From contig NC_133666.1 in the NCBI RefSeq assembly GCF_037893015.1, forward strand, positions 224,951,258 through 225,015,257: a DNA stretch of 64,000 nt. Direction: 5' to 3'. Positions 1-10,141 of this stretch are shown here, piece by piece. Position 1 is the first letter of the stretch, and every line of letters starts with the position of its first letter. The stretch is from Macrotis lagotis (Eukaryota; Chordata; Mammalia; Peramelemorphia; Peramelidae). The translations under genes were made by a program, and so were the position numbers. The notes under the pieces are model-generated. The model did not search any database. It was given only the letters and a program-made list of their open reading frames with translations, and was not told the origin of the DNA.

Positions 1-1486
1 AATGAGAAGGAAATTAAAATAATAATTTGAAATTATTTTGCCCAAATCTATGCCAATAAATTTTATAATCTAATTGAAATGGATGAATATTTACAAAAAT
101 ATAAGTTGCCCAAGTTAAATGAAGAGGAGATTAAATACCTAAACAACCCTATCTCAGAAAAAGAAATTCAACAAGCCATCATTGAACTCCCTAAGAAAAA
201 ATCTCCAGGGCCTGATGGATTCACAAGTGAATTCTACCAAACATTTAAGGAACAATTGGTTCCAATTCTATATAAACTCTTTGGAAAAATAGGGAAAGAT
301 GGAACTCTGCCTAACTCTTTCTAAGAAACCAATATGGTGCTGATACCTAAACCAGGCAGAGTTAAAACAGAAAAAGAAAATTATAGACCTATCTCCTAAA
401 TGAATATAGATGCAAAAATCTTAAATAAAATCTTAGCAAAATGATTACAAGTTATCACTGGGATACTACATTATTATCAAGTAGGATTTATCCCAGGAAT
501 GCAGGGTTGGTTCAATATTAGGAAAACTGTTAGTATACTCAATTATATCAACAACAAATTTATCAGAAATTATATGATCAAGAGTGGATAGGTAGCACAG
601 TGGATAGAGCACCGGCCCTGGAGGCAGGAGTACCTGGGTTCAAATCTGGCCTCAGACACTTAATAATTACCTAGCTGTGTGGCCTTGGGCAAGCCACTTA
701 AGCCCATTTGCCTTGCAAAATCCTTAAAAGAAAAAATGATCATATCAATAGATGCTGAAAAAGCTTTTGACAAAATACAGCATCCATTCCTATTAAAAAT
801 ACTAGAGAGTGTAGGAATAAATGGAATGTTCCTTAGAATAATTAGCAGTATCTATCTGAAACCATCAAAAAGCATTATATTCAATGGGGAGAGGCTAGAG
901 GCATTCCCAATAAAACCAGGGATGAAACAAGGGTGCCCATTATCACCACTACTATTCAGTATTGTATTAAAAATGTTAGCTTCAGCAATTGGAGAAGGAA
1001 AAGAAATTGAAGGAATTAAAATTGGGAAGGAAAAGACAAAACTCTCACTCTTCGCAGATGACATGATGGTCTACCTAAAGAATCCCAAAAAATCATCCAA
1101 AAAACTACTGGAAACAATTAGCAATTTTAGCAAAATTGCAGGTTATAAAATAAACCCTCATAAATTCTCAACTTTTCTATATATGTCTAGCAAGATACAG
1201 CAGGAAGAGCTAGAAAGAGAAAGCCCATTCAAAGTAACCTCAGACAATATAAAATATCTAGGAATCTATTTGCCAAGACAGACTCAGAAACTTTTCGAAA
1301 ATAATTATAAAACACTTCTTACACAAATGAAATCAGATTTAAATAACCAGACAAATATCAACTGCTCATGGATAGGTAGAGCTAATATAATAAAAATGAC
1401 AATTCTACCAAAACTAAACTACCTGTTTAGTGCCCTACCAATCAAAATTCCAAAAACTTACTTTAATGACTTAGAAAAAATTGTAA
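1..1486 (+). mobile_element. L1 ORF2 remnant, reverse transcriptase part
   Basis: This is part of a LINE-1 second open reading frame, the endonuclease/reverse transcriptase that copies L1 RNA into the genome. The reading at 79-324 has the conserved block [16 protein letters not shown] that opens the RT domain. After a SINE insertion at 581-735 the frame continues with the RT motifs DAEKAFDKI, KQGCPLSPLLFSIVL and FADDMMVYL; the two Asp of FADD are catalytic in the family. A stop at 322-324 and the SINE show it is dead. The protein reading continues after another insertion at about 2348. It has no role in the host genes that I can see. Confidence 0.93.
581..735 (+). mobile_element. WSINE1-like SINE inside L1
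   Basis: A tRNA-like head (GGTAGCACAGTGGATAGAGC) is followed by the usual CTTGGGCAAGCCACTTAA block and a short A-rich tail. The 7-base target duplication atgatca flanks it (574-580 and 736-742), so it inserted into the L1 after the L1 was in place. Confidence 0.92.
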
Positions 1487-2347
1487 GAGGCAATTGGGTT
1501 AAGTGGCTTGCCCAAGACCACACAGCTAGGTAATTATTAAGTGTCTGACGCTGGATTTGAACTCAGGTACTCCTGACTCCAGGGCCAGTGCTCTATCCAC
1601 TATGCCACCTAGCTGCCCCTTATAAATTTAATTTTTTTAAAAATCTAGTGAGAGATGCCAATAACATAATTACCCACTACAGGGCAATCTACTGAAACAC
1701 CTACCCAGCTTCCTCAGTTTCTCTCCCACAAGTCTGAAGGAAAGTTTTCATAAAAGGGCAGGATGGCCACTATTCACCATTAAAGGCTACCAAACATGTA
1801 AATACTTAGGATGTTTCATTGCCAAATATAAATTCTGGTTGAAGTGGTGGCATTAAAAAGATCAACTTGTTAGCAGGATTCAAAATTTGTATATGGAATT
1901 AAATGGAATATTATTCTTTTATAAAGGCTGCATGGAAAAGTGGGTAAAGAGTTGCCTTGAAACATGGGGGTGATGAACAACCTTGATGGACCTGCTCATT
2001 TCATCAGTGCAACAATCAGGGACAATTTGGGGCTCTCTGCAATGGAGAATACCATCTGTATCCAGAGAAAGAACCATGAAGTTTGAACAAAGACCAAAGA
2101 CTATTTCCTTTAATTTAGAAAAAAGAACTGATATCTTATTGTCTAATCTTGCTATCTCTTATATTTTAGTTTCTTAAGGATATTATTTCTCTCATCACAC
2201 TCAATTTGGATCAATGTACAACATGGAAACAATGACAAATTGCCTTCTATGGAGGGGGTGGGCAGAGGGAAGTAAGATTGAGGAAAAATTGTAAAACTCA
2301 AAATAAAATCTTTAATTAAAAAAATAAAACAATAAAAATTTTAAAAA
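1487..2347 (+). mobile_element. Composite insertion: antisense SINE, unknown 340 bp, L1 3' end
   Basis: The sequence aaaaaattgtaag occurs at both ends (about 1474-1486 and 2342-2354) and the L1 ORF2 reading resumes exactly after it, so everything between looks like one insertion. Inside are an antisense WSINE1-like body lacking its A-tail (1488-1619), about 340 bases I cannot classify (1620-1963), and the 3' end of a young L1 (1964-2340) that ends in an A-rich tail. The L1 part shares the block ending TGATGGACCTGCTCATTTCA with other L1 copies in the window. Confidence 0.7.
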
Positions 2348-3120
2348 ATTGTAAGTAAATTCATATGGAGAAATAAAGTCAAGAATTTCCAGGAATTTAA
2401 TGGAAAAAAGTACAAAAGAAGGGGGCCTTAGCACTACCTGATCTAAAATTATATTATAAAGCATCAGTCATCAAAACTGTTTGTTATTGGCTAAGAAATA
2501 GAGTGGTGGACCAGTGGAATAGACTAGGTGCAAAAGCAGGAGACCATTATAATAATCTGCTGTTTGATAAACCCAAAGAGTCCGGCCATTGGGATAAAAA
2601 CTCCCTCTTTGATAAAAATTGCTGGGATAATTGGAAGTTAGTATGGAAGAAACTTAGATTAGACCAACACCTCACACCCTTTACCAAGATAAGATCCAAA
2701 TGGCTATAGGACATAGACATAAAAAACAATACTATAAGCAAATCAGAAGATCAAGGACTTGTCTACCTGTCAGATGTATGGAAAGGGGAGCAATTTATGA
2801 CTAAGGAAGAGTTAGAGAACATCACCAAAAACCAATTAGATGATTTTGATTACAATAAATTAAAAAGCTATTGCACAGATAAAAACCAATGTAACCAAGA
2901 TCAAAAGAAATGTAGTAAATTGGGAAACAATCTTTACAACTAATGATTCTGACAAAGGACTCATTTCTAAAAATATACAGAGAACTGAGTCATATTTTTA
3001 ACACAAATTGACAAATGGTCAAAGGATATGCAAAGCCAATTTACAGATGAGATCAAAGTAATCCACAGCAATGGCAATGTTGGAAAAATATGGAAGGTAA
3101 CTTTTGTGATGGACTTATCA
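2348..3120 (+). mobile_element. L1 ORF2 C-terminal remnant
   Basis: Continuation of the L1 at 1-1486. The reading KFIWRNKVKNFQEF follows directly on the part broken at 1486, and a longer open stretch at 2503-2709 (WNRLGAKAGDHYNNLLF) is typical of the ORF2 C-terminal third. A stop at 2707-2709 and later ones show decay. It fades at about 3120 without a recognisable 3' UTR. Confidence 0.85.
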
Positions 3121-3189
3121 TAAAGAATGTGATACACCCATGACAGAGTTGTTGGTGTTGGAACAAAGACTGAAGCACATTTTTTGTTA

Positions 3190-3535
3190 TTATTATTTGG
3201 GGGAGGGTGCAGGGCAAGTGGGGCTGGGTGGCCTGCCTGGAGCCACATAGCAGGGTGATCTTTGGGTGTCTGGGGCCAGATTCAGACCCAGGTGCTCCTG
3301 GCTCAAGGCCAATGCTCTGTCTGCCACCCAGCCCCCTCTACTATTATTACTATTTTATTTTATTTTGGGTCTTTTTTTCCCTTCTTTTTGGTTTTTGGAG
3401 GGCAGTGGGAATTGGGTGGCTTGCATGTCACATGGCTGGGTGATTATTGGGTTTACGAGGCTGGATATGGACTCGGGTGCTCATGGCTCCAGGGCTGGTG
3501 CTTCGTCCATTGTGCCACCTGGCCATACCTACAAT
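3190..3535 (-). mobile_element. Two diverged antisense SINE copies in tandem
   Basis: Two bodies, about 3199-3335 and 3400-3530, each read as an antisense WSINE1-like SINE (for example CCCAGGTGCTCCTGGCTC in the first and TGCCACCTGG in the second). They differ from the common copies here in matching ways, such as more G-rich bodies. Both are joined to tracts of the type TATTATTACTATT. They may belong to a separate subfamily or be one duplicated copy. Confidence 0.6.
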
Positions 3536-3624
3536 TATTACTATTATTTTTTTAATTTTAATTTTTTTTCTCTCCCCTTTACATTTTTCGCCCAAGCAAG
3601 TCTATCTATATTCATGGGGGGAGG

Positions 3625-3716
3625 GTATTTTGTTTACTTGTAAACAAGAATATTTTATTAATGTAAAAAAAAATTTTGTACAAAATGAGAATATAAAATA
3701 AATTTAAAAAAAAGAC
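3625..3716 (+). repeat. A-tailed repeat end, second copy at 28481
   Basis: About 90 bases starting GGTATTTTGTTTACTTGTAA and ending in an A-tract with AATAAA-like text. A nearly identical copy is at 28481-28572 beside the CpG island. The A-tail suggests the 3' end of a retroposon, possibly of another L1 subfamily; the family is not certain. Confidence 0.55.
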
Positions 3717-3739
3717 TAATACTGCCTTATACTCCAGGT

Positions 3740-3810
3740 TCACATGCTTGTCATTGCATCACCTCTCTGATGTCATGATCCTCTTTGAGAACAAAGGACA
3801 AGCATCTGTG
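3740..3810 (+). mobile_element. 3' tail of an old MAR1-type SINE
   Basis: The text GATGTCATGATCCTCTTTGA followed by GAACAAAGGACAAGC resembles the 3' end of an old marsupial SINE also seen at 45590-45700. The 5' part is missing. Confidence 0.5.
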
Positions 3811-3973
3811 CCTAGGAAATCAAAAGTTCATCCTCTCCTATCCTCTACATAGGAATACTGTTGCCAATGAACTTCTCTTCTCAGTCACATAAGTAAATAT
3901 ATGCATATCTCATATATATAAGAATCTCATATATATATATAAAAATAGCATATTAAAAATATTTATACTAAGA

Positions 3974-4080
3974 AACAGGTTGAATTTATACCAGAAATGT
4001 GGGATTGCTTCCAATATAAGGAAAGTTATAAACATAATTGACCATATTAATGATAAAAATAATAAAAATTACTTGATTAT
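3974..4080 (+). mobile_element. L1 ORF2 fragment
   Basis: The short reading around GFIPEMWDCF and IRKVINIIDHIND corresponds to the L1 RT segment seen intact at 480-560. It is cut by the L1 3' end that follows. Confidence 0.7.
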
Positions 4081-4575
4081 AAAAAAAAAGAAACCAGGAG
4101 GGATGGGAATTCAGGGAAGCCTGGAGGGATTTGCATGAATTGATGCTGAACGAGATGAGCGGAACCAGAAAAACACTGTACACCCTATCAGCAACATGGG
4201 GGGAGAGGTTCAACCTTGATGGACTTGCTCATTCCATCAGTGCAACAACCAGGGACGATTTTGGGCTGTCTGCGATAGAAAATACCATCTGTATCCAGAT
4301 GAAGAACCATGGAGTCTGAACAAATTTCAAGGACTATTCCCTTTAATTTAGAAAAAAAACAGATCTTATTATCTGATCTTGTTATCTCTTATACTTTTTG
4401 TTTCTTCCTTGGGGAGGTGATTTCTCTCTCATCACACTCAATTTGGATCAATGCACAACATGGAAAGAAAATAAAGACTGACAGATTGCTTTCTGTTGGG
4501 GGGGGAGGGAAGTAAGATTAGGAGAAAAATTGTAAAACTCAAAACTCAAATAAAGTCTTTAAAAATAAAAAAAAT
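4081..4575 (+). mobile_element. 5'-truncated L1, 3' end
   Basis: Starts within the L1 text GAAACCAGGAGGGATGGGAA and runs through the shared 3' UTR to GGGAAGTAAGATTAGGAGAA and a final A-rich tail. This 3' end recurs at 1964, 19100, 25300 and 39000 on the plus strand and at 32065 and 48670 on the minus strand, so it marks one L1 family. Duplicated text (gacagtagaaaatataaaa) follows the tail. Confidence 0.9.
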
Positions 4576-4639
4576 GACCTTGACAGTAGAAAATATAAAA
4601 AGAAAGAAAATGACAGTAGAAAATATAAAATAAAATTTT

Positions 4640-4884
4640 TAAAAGGACCTGAAACACAAACTTAATAAGGAGTAAAAGAGCACCTACAATGCCCTTGATG
4701 AATTCAAGTCATCTGGCCCAGATGAACTCAAGTAATAAAAAAAGGGGCAGCAAGGTGGCACAGTGGACAGAGCACTGGCCCTGGAGTCAGAAGTACCTGA
4801 GTTCAAATCCAACCTCAGACACTTAATAATTACCTAGCTGTGTGGCCTTGGGCAAGGCACTTAACTCCATTGCCTTGCAAAAAC

Positions 4885-4959
<75 letters not shown>

Positions 4960-5215
4960 GAACCAGTATATGTGACTGATAAGATTTCCAAGACTAAGAA
5001 AAATAGGAGAAGTACCACAATTCTAGAAAGGAGTAGATAACCTGGGCTTCAAAAACAGGAAAAGGACAAAGTCTACAAACTAAAAACTCTGAGTTCCAAG
5101 TTGTGATGCCAAAGGAGCAACATGGCTTCATCAAGATTCAATCATGAAATTAGTCAATGAAGGGAAGACTGAGAATATATTTTTACCTTGATTTTTGCCA
5201 AGCTTTTGATAATGT
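4640..5215 (+). mobile_element. Old L3/CR1 LINE fragment with SINE inside
   Basis: Before the SINE at 4744 the reading has a SSGPDEL block; after it come a QHGF-like block and YLDFCQAFDNV. CR1/L3 reverse transcriptases carry matching blocks (SMGPDE, QHGF, YLDFSKAFDTV). Many stops and frame breaks show great age. Confidence 0.65.
4744..4957 (+). mobile_element. SINE with (AAT)n microsatellite tail
   Basis: A WSINE1-like SINE at 4744-4884 whose A-tail has turned into a pure AAT tract of about 24 units (4885-4957). On both strands the tract gives an artificial open reading of isoleucines or similar residues, which is not a gene. Confidence 0.92.
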
Positions 5216-5450
5216 AGGGACAGTGTTGCCAAATGGGTAGAGAACTGGTCTTGAAGCTAAACAGACTTCTGTTTAAGTCCTGCTTCTGACATGTTGATCC
5301 AGTTGCCCTTGACAAGTCACTTTGTCTCTCAGTGCTCTTGACACCCTTTCTCTTAAATTTTAAGTTGCAAAAAAAAGGTGCCAGCTGACCTATATGGTAA
5401 GGGAGTCTGAACCCCTGGGAATCCCCAACCCCAGGGGAATCACAGATCAA
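5216..5450 (+). mobile_element. Old CORE-type SINE (MAR1/MON1-like)
   Basis: Diverged tRNA-like head (GGGTAGAGAACTGGTCTTGA), then a GACAAGTCACTTTGTCTCTC block and a longer 3' body with AAGGTGCCAGCTGACC and AATCACAGATCAAG. This matches older marsupial SINEs with a CORE-like body better than the young WSINE1 type. Confidence 0.65.
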
Positions 5451-5506
5451 GGGCCTATCCCTTTAATAAAGCAAATCTTAATATTTTTGTGGTAAAAATA
5501 GAAGGA

Positions 5507-5628
5507 GGGGGCGGCTAGGTGGCACAGTAGATAGGGCACCAGTCCTGGAGTCAGGAGTACCTGGCTTCAAATCCGGTCTCAGACATTTAATAATTACCTA
5601 GCTGTGTGGCCTTGGGCAAGCCACTTAA
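5507..5628 (+). mobile_element. WSINE1-like SINE, 3' truncated
   Basis: Complete head and body, but it ends at GCCACTTAAT without the usual CCCCATTGCCTTGC and A-tail. It lies in the POLR3G intron downstream of the exon at 5755-5884. Confidence 0.85.
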
Positions 5629-5754
5629 TGTACTATTTCTATACATTTGACATTTAAATTCTACCCAATGTGTATGAATTAAGCATTGTCTTTATACTTT
5701 AGCACTGTTATATTAGCAGACATTTAAAATCACCACAAGTTCACACATACACAC

Positions 5755-5884
5755 CTTGTTTTTCTTCCTCTGTGTCCATAAAATAAGGTGTTCTTTTCAT
5801 GGTTGCTCTAAACTCCTGCTTTAAAGCCAACATGTATTCTTCTGCTTCTCCTGCTTTGAGAGGCACTGGTTTATAATCTATGTC
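5755..5884 (-). CDS. POLR3G: POLR3G, second coding exon
   Basis: Codes for residues 40-82 and the first base of codon 83 of the RNA polymerase III subunit RPC7-alpha, which with RPC3 and RPC6 forms the initiation subcomplex. The reading begins DIDYKPVPLKAGEAEEYMLA and continues LKQEFRATMKRTPYF, very close to what I recall of vertebrate POLR3G (DTDYKPVPLK, EEYMLALKQEL, TMKRMPYF) and unlike the paralogue POLR3GL. The acceptor acatag sits just before GAC on the minus strand, and the donor is CAAG/gtgtgt. Splice phase fits the upstream exon, which ends on a whole codon. Later exons are not found in 1-5754 and should lie past the left edge. Confidence 0.95.
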
Positions 5885-6559
5885 CTATGTAATTAAAGAG
5901 GGAGGGAGCAGAAGCATTTTTTTTAAAAGAACACATATATATATTGTTATTTTTTATTCCATTAGGTTTCCTTTTCATTTCAACAGAGAAGACAACTAGG
6001 TGACATATTGATTAAGACTTGAGTTTGTGCTCTGCACCTTCTACCTTGGTCAACAAAATCCCTGGAGTCCCAAGTAATAACTCTCATTATAAATTATAAA
6101 CAAGTTGCTCATCTGTATTAGTGGAGGTAATTTCTATACCAGTAATTCTCCAATTAATGAAATAATATTTCTATACCAAAGGAAGGCTGTTTAGAAATTG
6201 AAATAGGTTGAGAGAAAACAAACAAACAACTTAACAAAAGTAAGAAAGTTAACCTAGACTCTCTTCCATTTTTACATAGCTTAATGTGGAGTCTATGAAC
6301 TTTAAAAAATGGATAACTGCATTTTGACATGAGTGATTCCCTTTATGATCCTACATAATTTACTTTATCCATTTAAGACATGATTTTAAGGGGCCCCATA
6401 AGCTTCACCAGACTGGCTAAATCTAATAAGATGAAATTCTATGGTTATGGTCCCTGACATAAAAAGAATGGAAATAATTAATAATTTATTTGAATATTGA
6501 ACCTTAAGATGGTCTTAAACCTGATCCAAAGAGTTAGATAAGCATGAAGAGATACTTAC
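5885..6559 (-). other. POLR3G: POLR3G intron between the two coding exons
   Basis: A 675-base intron with gtaagt at its 5' end (minus strand) and acatag at its 3' end. It is AT-rich and I see no SINE or LINE in it, unlike its surroundings. Confidence 0.85.
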
Positions 6560-6689
6560 AGGATATATTGGTGGAGGTTTCAATACCACATCAGGTAACT
6601 TTTCACCTCTGGCAAACCCAACAGACTCAATGTTAAAGGTAAAAGAAGCACGTCCTCTTCCTTTGTTTCCAGCCATCAGAATTCTTGTA
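6560..6689 (-). CDS. POLR3G: POLR3G, first coding exon with start codon
   Basis: The start ATG is at 6676-6674 and 39 codons follow (MAGNKGRGRASFTFNIESVG, then FARGEKLPDVVLKPPPIYP), ending exactly at the donor CCT/gtaagt. The family N-terminus MAGNKGRGRA fixes the start; the open frame runs 11 codons further upstream, but those codons cross the acceptor. Thirteen bases of 5' UTR precede the ATG after the acceptor tttttatag (exon edge 6689). POLR3G is the Pol III subunit form enriched in stem and tumour cells, while POLR3GL is the ubiquitous form. Intact splice sites and frame argue against a processed copy. The first, non-coding exon should be near 28.8-29 kb. Confidence 0.96.
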
Positions 6690-7342
6690 CTATAAAAACA
6701 GACAGCCAAATCCCGAAGGATAATATGTTAAGAATAAAATAAAATGGCACTCTTTAATTCAAAAAAGATTCATATTTCCCTTATTCAATTATAAACTTGT
6801 CACTTCAGTCAGGGATGATCTCTTCAAAAAAGATTGATTTGAAGCAGCTGCCATGTTCATGTTCATGTTCAAGTGAACGAATTAGACATTAGATATTACA
6901 AAAACTTTTTAAGAAGACATTACTACCCTAAAATAGTTTCCATGCTTTAGGGAAATGGAAAGGAGAGATAGGCGAGCAGATATGAACCCAGATAAATATA
7001 ATGCAAAACAGGGAGAAACTAGAACACAGGAAAGATCCAGACAAAATGTTTTAGGTACATTTGAAAAGAATCTAAATAATAACAAAGAAGCTGGTCTCTG
7101 AGTTAAGGCCTTAAAAAGAAGAAAATTATTCCGAAAGGGAGAGAGTAACAGGGAAAGGATTCCTGGCCCTGGAAATGTTCTATGTTTGTGCAAGGAGAAA
7201 GGAGATGAAAGACTGAGATGAGTCAATAGCAGAGAGACTATAAAAGGTATAAAGGAAAGTAATGTTCTATTTTTCACCTTTGTAGTCTTATTACCTAGAC
7301 CAGGGACTTATATATACACTAAAATCCCACAGGAAATATATG
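6690..7342. other. POLR3G intron 1, no clear feature
   Basis: AT-rich intron sequence. The part 6950-7260 is purine-rich and vaguely like the 3' extension of marsupial L2 repeats, but I cannot support a call. Confidence 0.5.
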
Positions 7343-7343
7343 T

Positions 7344-7490
7344 CTCTATCCACTGTACCATCTAGTTGCCCCAGTTCTCTTATTTTGAATCCTACTTTGT
7401 TATGCTAGCTTCAATATTAAAAAAAAAAATCCATCAAAGTAGGATTCAAAATAAGAGAACTGGGGCAACTAGATGGCACAGTGGATAGAG
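7344..7490. repeat. Near-perfect inverted repeat, 56-bp arms
   Basis: Arms at 7344-7399 and 7435-7490 are reverse complements with one mismatch, separated by 35 bases with an A-tract. The outer half of each arm is the head of a SINE and the inner half is unique flank, so the flank plus SINE head was copied in inverted orientation after the SINE inserted. Confidence 0.9.
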
Positions 7491-7612
7491 CACCGGCCTT
7501 GCAGTCAGGAGCACCTGAGTTCAAATCTAACCTCAGACACTTAATAATTACCTAGCTGTGTGGCCTTGGGCAAGCCACTTAACCCCATTGCCTTGCAAAA
7601 CAAAACAAAAAA
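7462..7612 (+). mobile_element. WSINE1-like SINE
   Basis: Full SINE from GGGGCAACTAGATGGCACAG to GCCTTGCAAAACAAAAC. Its first 30 bases form part of the right arm of the inverted repeat. Confidence 0.9.
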
Positions 7613-8000
7613 ACCAATAAGAGGACTGAACATGAAACAGCAAACCTATTATGTACAACTTGCTTTTCATTTTAAATATATAATAAACTCAGTTAAATTT
7701 TTTCCTTCGCTCACACCCTAGAAATGACAGACACAAAAATGTCCATATAGAATATATATATATATTTATCTGTCTATCTATCTAGAGAGAGAGAGAGAGA
7801 GAGAGAGAGAACATATCAGTTCTTCCTCAGAATGCAGACAGTCTTCCTTCATGCGTCCTTTGTAGTTAATTTGAGTATTTATAATAGTCAAAGTGACTTG
7901 GTTGCTCCAAGGTGTTCTTAAAGCGATATTGTTTATCATTATATACAACATTCTCATGATGGTATTCATTTTCTTCATTATTTCATGTAAATCTATCCAT
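7613..8000. other. Intron with TA, TATC and GA microsatellites
   Basis: Holds a compound simple repeat at about 7751-7812 (TA, then TATC, then about 13 GA units). The rest is AT-rich with nothing recognised. Confidence 0.7.
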
Positions 8001-8516
8001 ATTTTTCTAAAATTAAGTTAACCATTTCTGATAGCATATAGTATTCCAAGACAATCATATACCATAACTTATTCAGTCATTCCCCAATCGATTGGCAACT
8101 CCACCGTTTCTGGTTCTTTGCCACCGCAAAGAGAATTGATATAACTATGTTAGAACATATAGGTTCTTTTCCATTCCCCCTAATCATATTGCTTAACAGA
8201 GCTAACACTAATATTGCTGGGTCAAAGGCAGTCTAATAACTTTTGATATAATTCCAGATTGCTCTCCAAAATGGTTGGACTAGTTCACAGGGTCCCAACT
8301 TTTTCACAGCTTCTCCAACATTTGTCCCTTTCCCCTGTTCTCATTTTAGTAATTTGATTTAAGTAAAATGATATCAAGATTATTTAAATTTGCATTTCTC
8401 TAATGAATAATGATTTCAAAGATTTTTCATAAAACCATAAATTGTTTTGATTTCTTCATCTAAAAACTTTCTGTTCATATCTTTTGACTATCAAATAGAG
8501 AATGAACTTGTACTTT

Positions 8517-8672
8517 TTTTTTATTTTTTAGGTTTTTGCAAGGCAAATGGGGTTAAGGGCTTGCCCAAGGCCACACAGCTAGGTAATTATTAAGTGCCTG
8601 AGACCGGATTTGAACCCAGGTACTCCTGACTCTAGGCCTAGTGCTTTATCCACTGCACCACCTAGCAGCCCT
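8517..8672 (-). mobile_element. WSINE1-like SINE, antisense
   Basis: T-tract, then GTTTTTGCAAGGCAAATGGG through CCACCTAGCAGCC. The target duplication gaacttgtactttt is present on both sides. Confidence 0.93.
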
Positions 8673-9244
8673 TGAACTTGTACTTTTACAGATTTTACAA
8701 AATTCTTTACATGCTAAAGATCAGACCTTCATCTAAGAAACTGTGTATAAAATCTTTTCCCCAATTTTCTGATTTCTTCTGATCTTGACACACCAACTTT
8801 TTTTGTACAAAAACTTTTTAATGTAATCACTATTATGCACTTTACATTTTCCAAAACTACCTTGTTTTTCTGTAAATTGTTCACCTATCCATTAAATCTG
8901 ATATGTGTTACATTCTATGTTCTTCAAATTTTCTTTAGTATCTTCCTTTCTATCTAGATAATGTGTACATTTTAATCTAATCTTGGTAATTGGTGTAAGA
9001 TATTGATCTATGCCCAATTTCCATCAAACTGCTTTACAACTTTCCCAGGTTTTTACCAAATAATGAATTCTTATTCCCCCCAAATTAAACATGTTAATAT
9101 AGTCATGCATACTGAATATCCACTGCTAAGTCTCCTTTCTTTATATTTTTTTATTAGTTACTTTGATATTATTTGATCTTTTGTTCTTTCAGAAGAATTT
9201 TATATTTTCTTTTATATATATATATAGATATAGATGTATAGATA

Positions 9245-9398
9245 TATTTTTTTAGATTTTTGCAAGGCAAATGGGGTTAAGTGGCTTGCCCAAGGCCACA
9301 CAGCTAAGCCATTATTAAGTGTCTGAGACCAGATTTGAACCCAGGTACTCCTGACTCCAAGGCCGGTGCTCTATCCACTACGCCACCTAGCTGCCCCC
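9245..9398 (-). mobile_element. WSINE1-like SINE, antisense
   Basis: Full antisense SINE ending CCACCTAGCTGCCCCC. ttttatatat occurs on both sides as a possible target duplication. A TA/GATA microsatellite precedes it (9213-9246). Confidence 0.92.
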
Positions 9399-10141
9399 TT
9401 TTATATATTTTCTAACAGTAAAATATTTTTTGATAATTTAACTAGGATAGCATTGAATAGTATAAATTAGGTAAAATTTTCAATTTTTATTATATCAGCC
9501 CTGCCCACCTATAAACGATGACCATTTCTCCAATTATTTATATTTGATTTTATTTATATTAAAAAGTGTTTTATAATTTTGGGTGTTTTTTGACAGATGC
9601 TACTCCTAGGTATTTTATACTGTCTACAATTATTTTAAGTGGTATATTTGTTTCTATCTCTTTTGCTCATGATATTTAATAATGCTGATGATTTATGGAT
9701 TTACTTTACATCCTGATAGTTATTAAAATTGTTTCAACTAACTTTTAGTTTAATCTTTAGAATTTTCCATTGTCTACAAAAAAAAAGAGATAGTTTTATT
9801 GTTAAGCCATTCTGCATTCCTGATCACAATGTGTAATCTGTTGTAATTTCCTAGCAAGAATTATATTTAGGATTTTTGTATTCATATTCATTAATGAAAA
9901 TGGTCTATAATTTTCTGCTTTTTACTTTTCCTGGTTTAGGTTATCAATATATATATGTTTTATAAAAGTTTCATAGTTTCATTCATTCATTAAAAAAAGA
10001 AAATTAATTTTATATTGGAATTAGTTGGTCTTTAAATGTTTGACAGAAGTCATCTGTAAAATCTATCTGGTCCTGGTGCTTTTTTCTTAGAAGGCTCATT
10101 TATGGTATATTTAATTTCTTTTTCTAAAATAGGTCTATTTA

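Larger units (their letters stand above)
8000..10140 (-). mobile_element. Old antisense L1 with SINE insertions
   Basis: The plus strand reads as the complement of an old L1: CATTCCCCAATCGATTGGCA, then CCAGATTGCTCTCCAAAATG, TTTGCATTTCTCTAATGA, then ORF2 antisense text up to ATCTGGTCCTGGTGCTTTT near 10070. The left end is the L1 3' side. Two antisense SINEs (8517, 9245) and a sense SINE (10142) interrupt it. No long open frame remains. Confidence 0.75.

Noticed and set aside
577-640. tRNA-like sequence at SINE heads
   Set aside because: The heads are tRNA-derived parts of SINEs without a foldable intact tRNA, and recur about 30 times.
4830-5040. Open frames with a run of isoleucines on both strands
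   Set aside because: They are translations of the AAT microsatellite in a SINE tail.
1-5754. Further POLR3G exons on the minus strand
   Set aside because: I looked for the readings expected after residue 83 (for example the RYSKRY and EEWIPDW blocks) and did not find them; they are probably beyond the left edge.
6677-6709. An upstream in-frame ATG that would add 11 residues to POLR3G
   Set aside because: It lies across the splice acceptor at 6690-6691 and the family begins MAGNKGRGRA.
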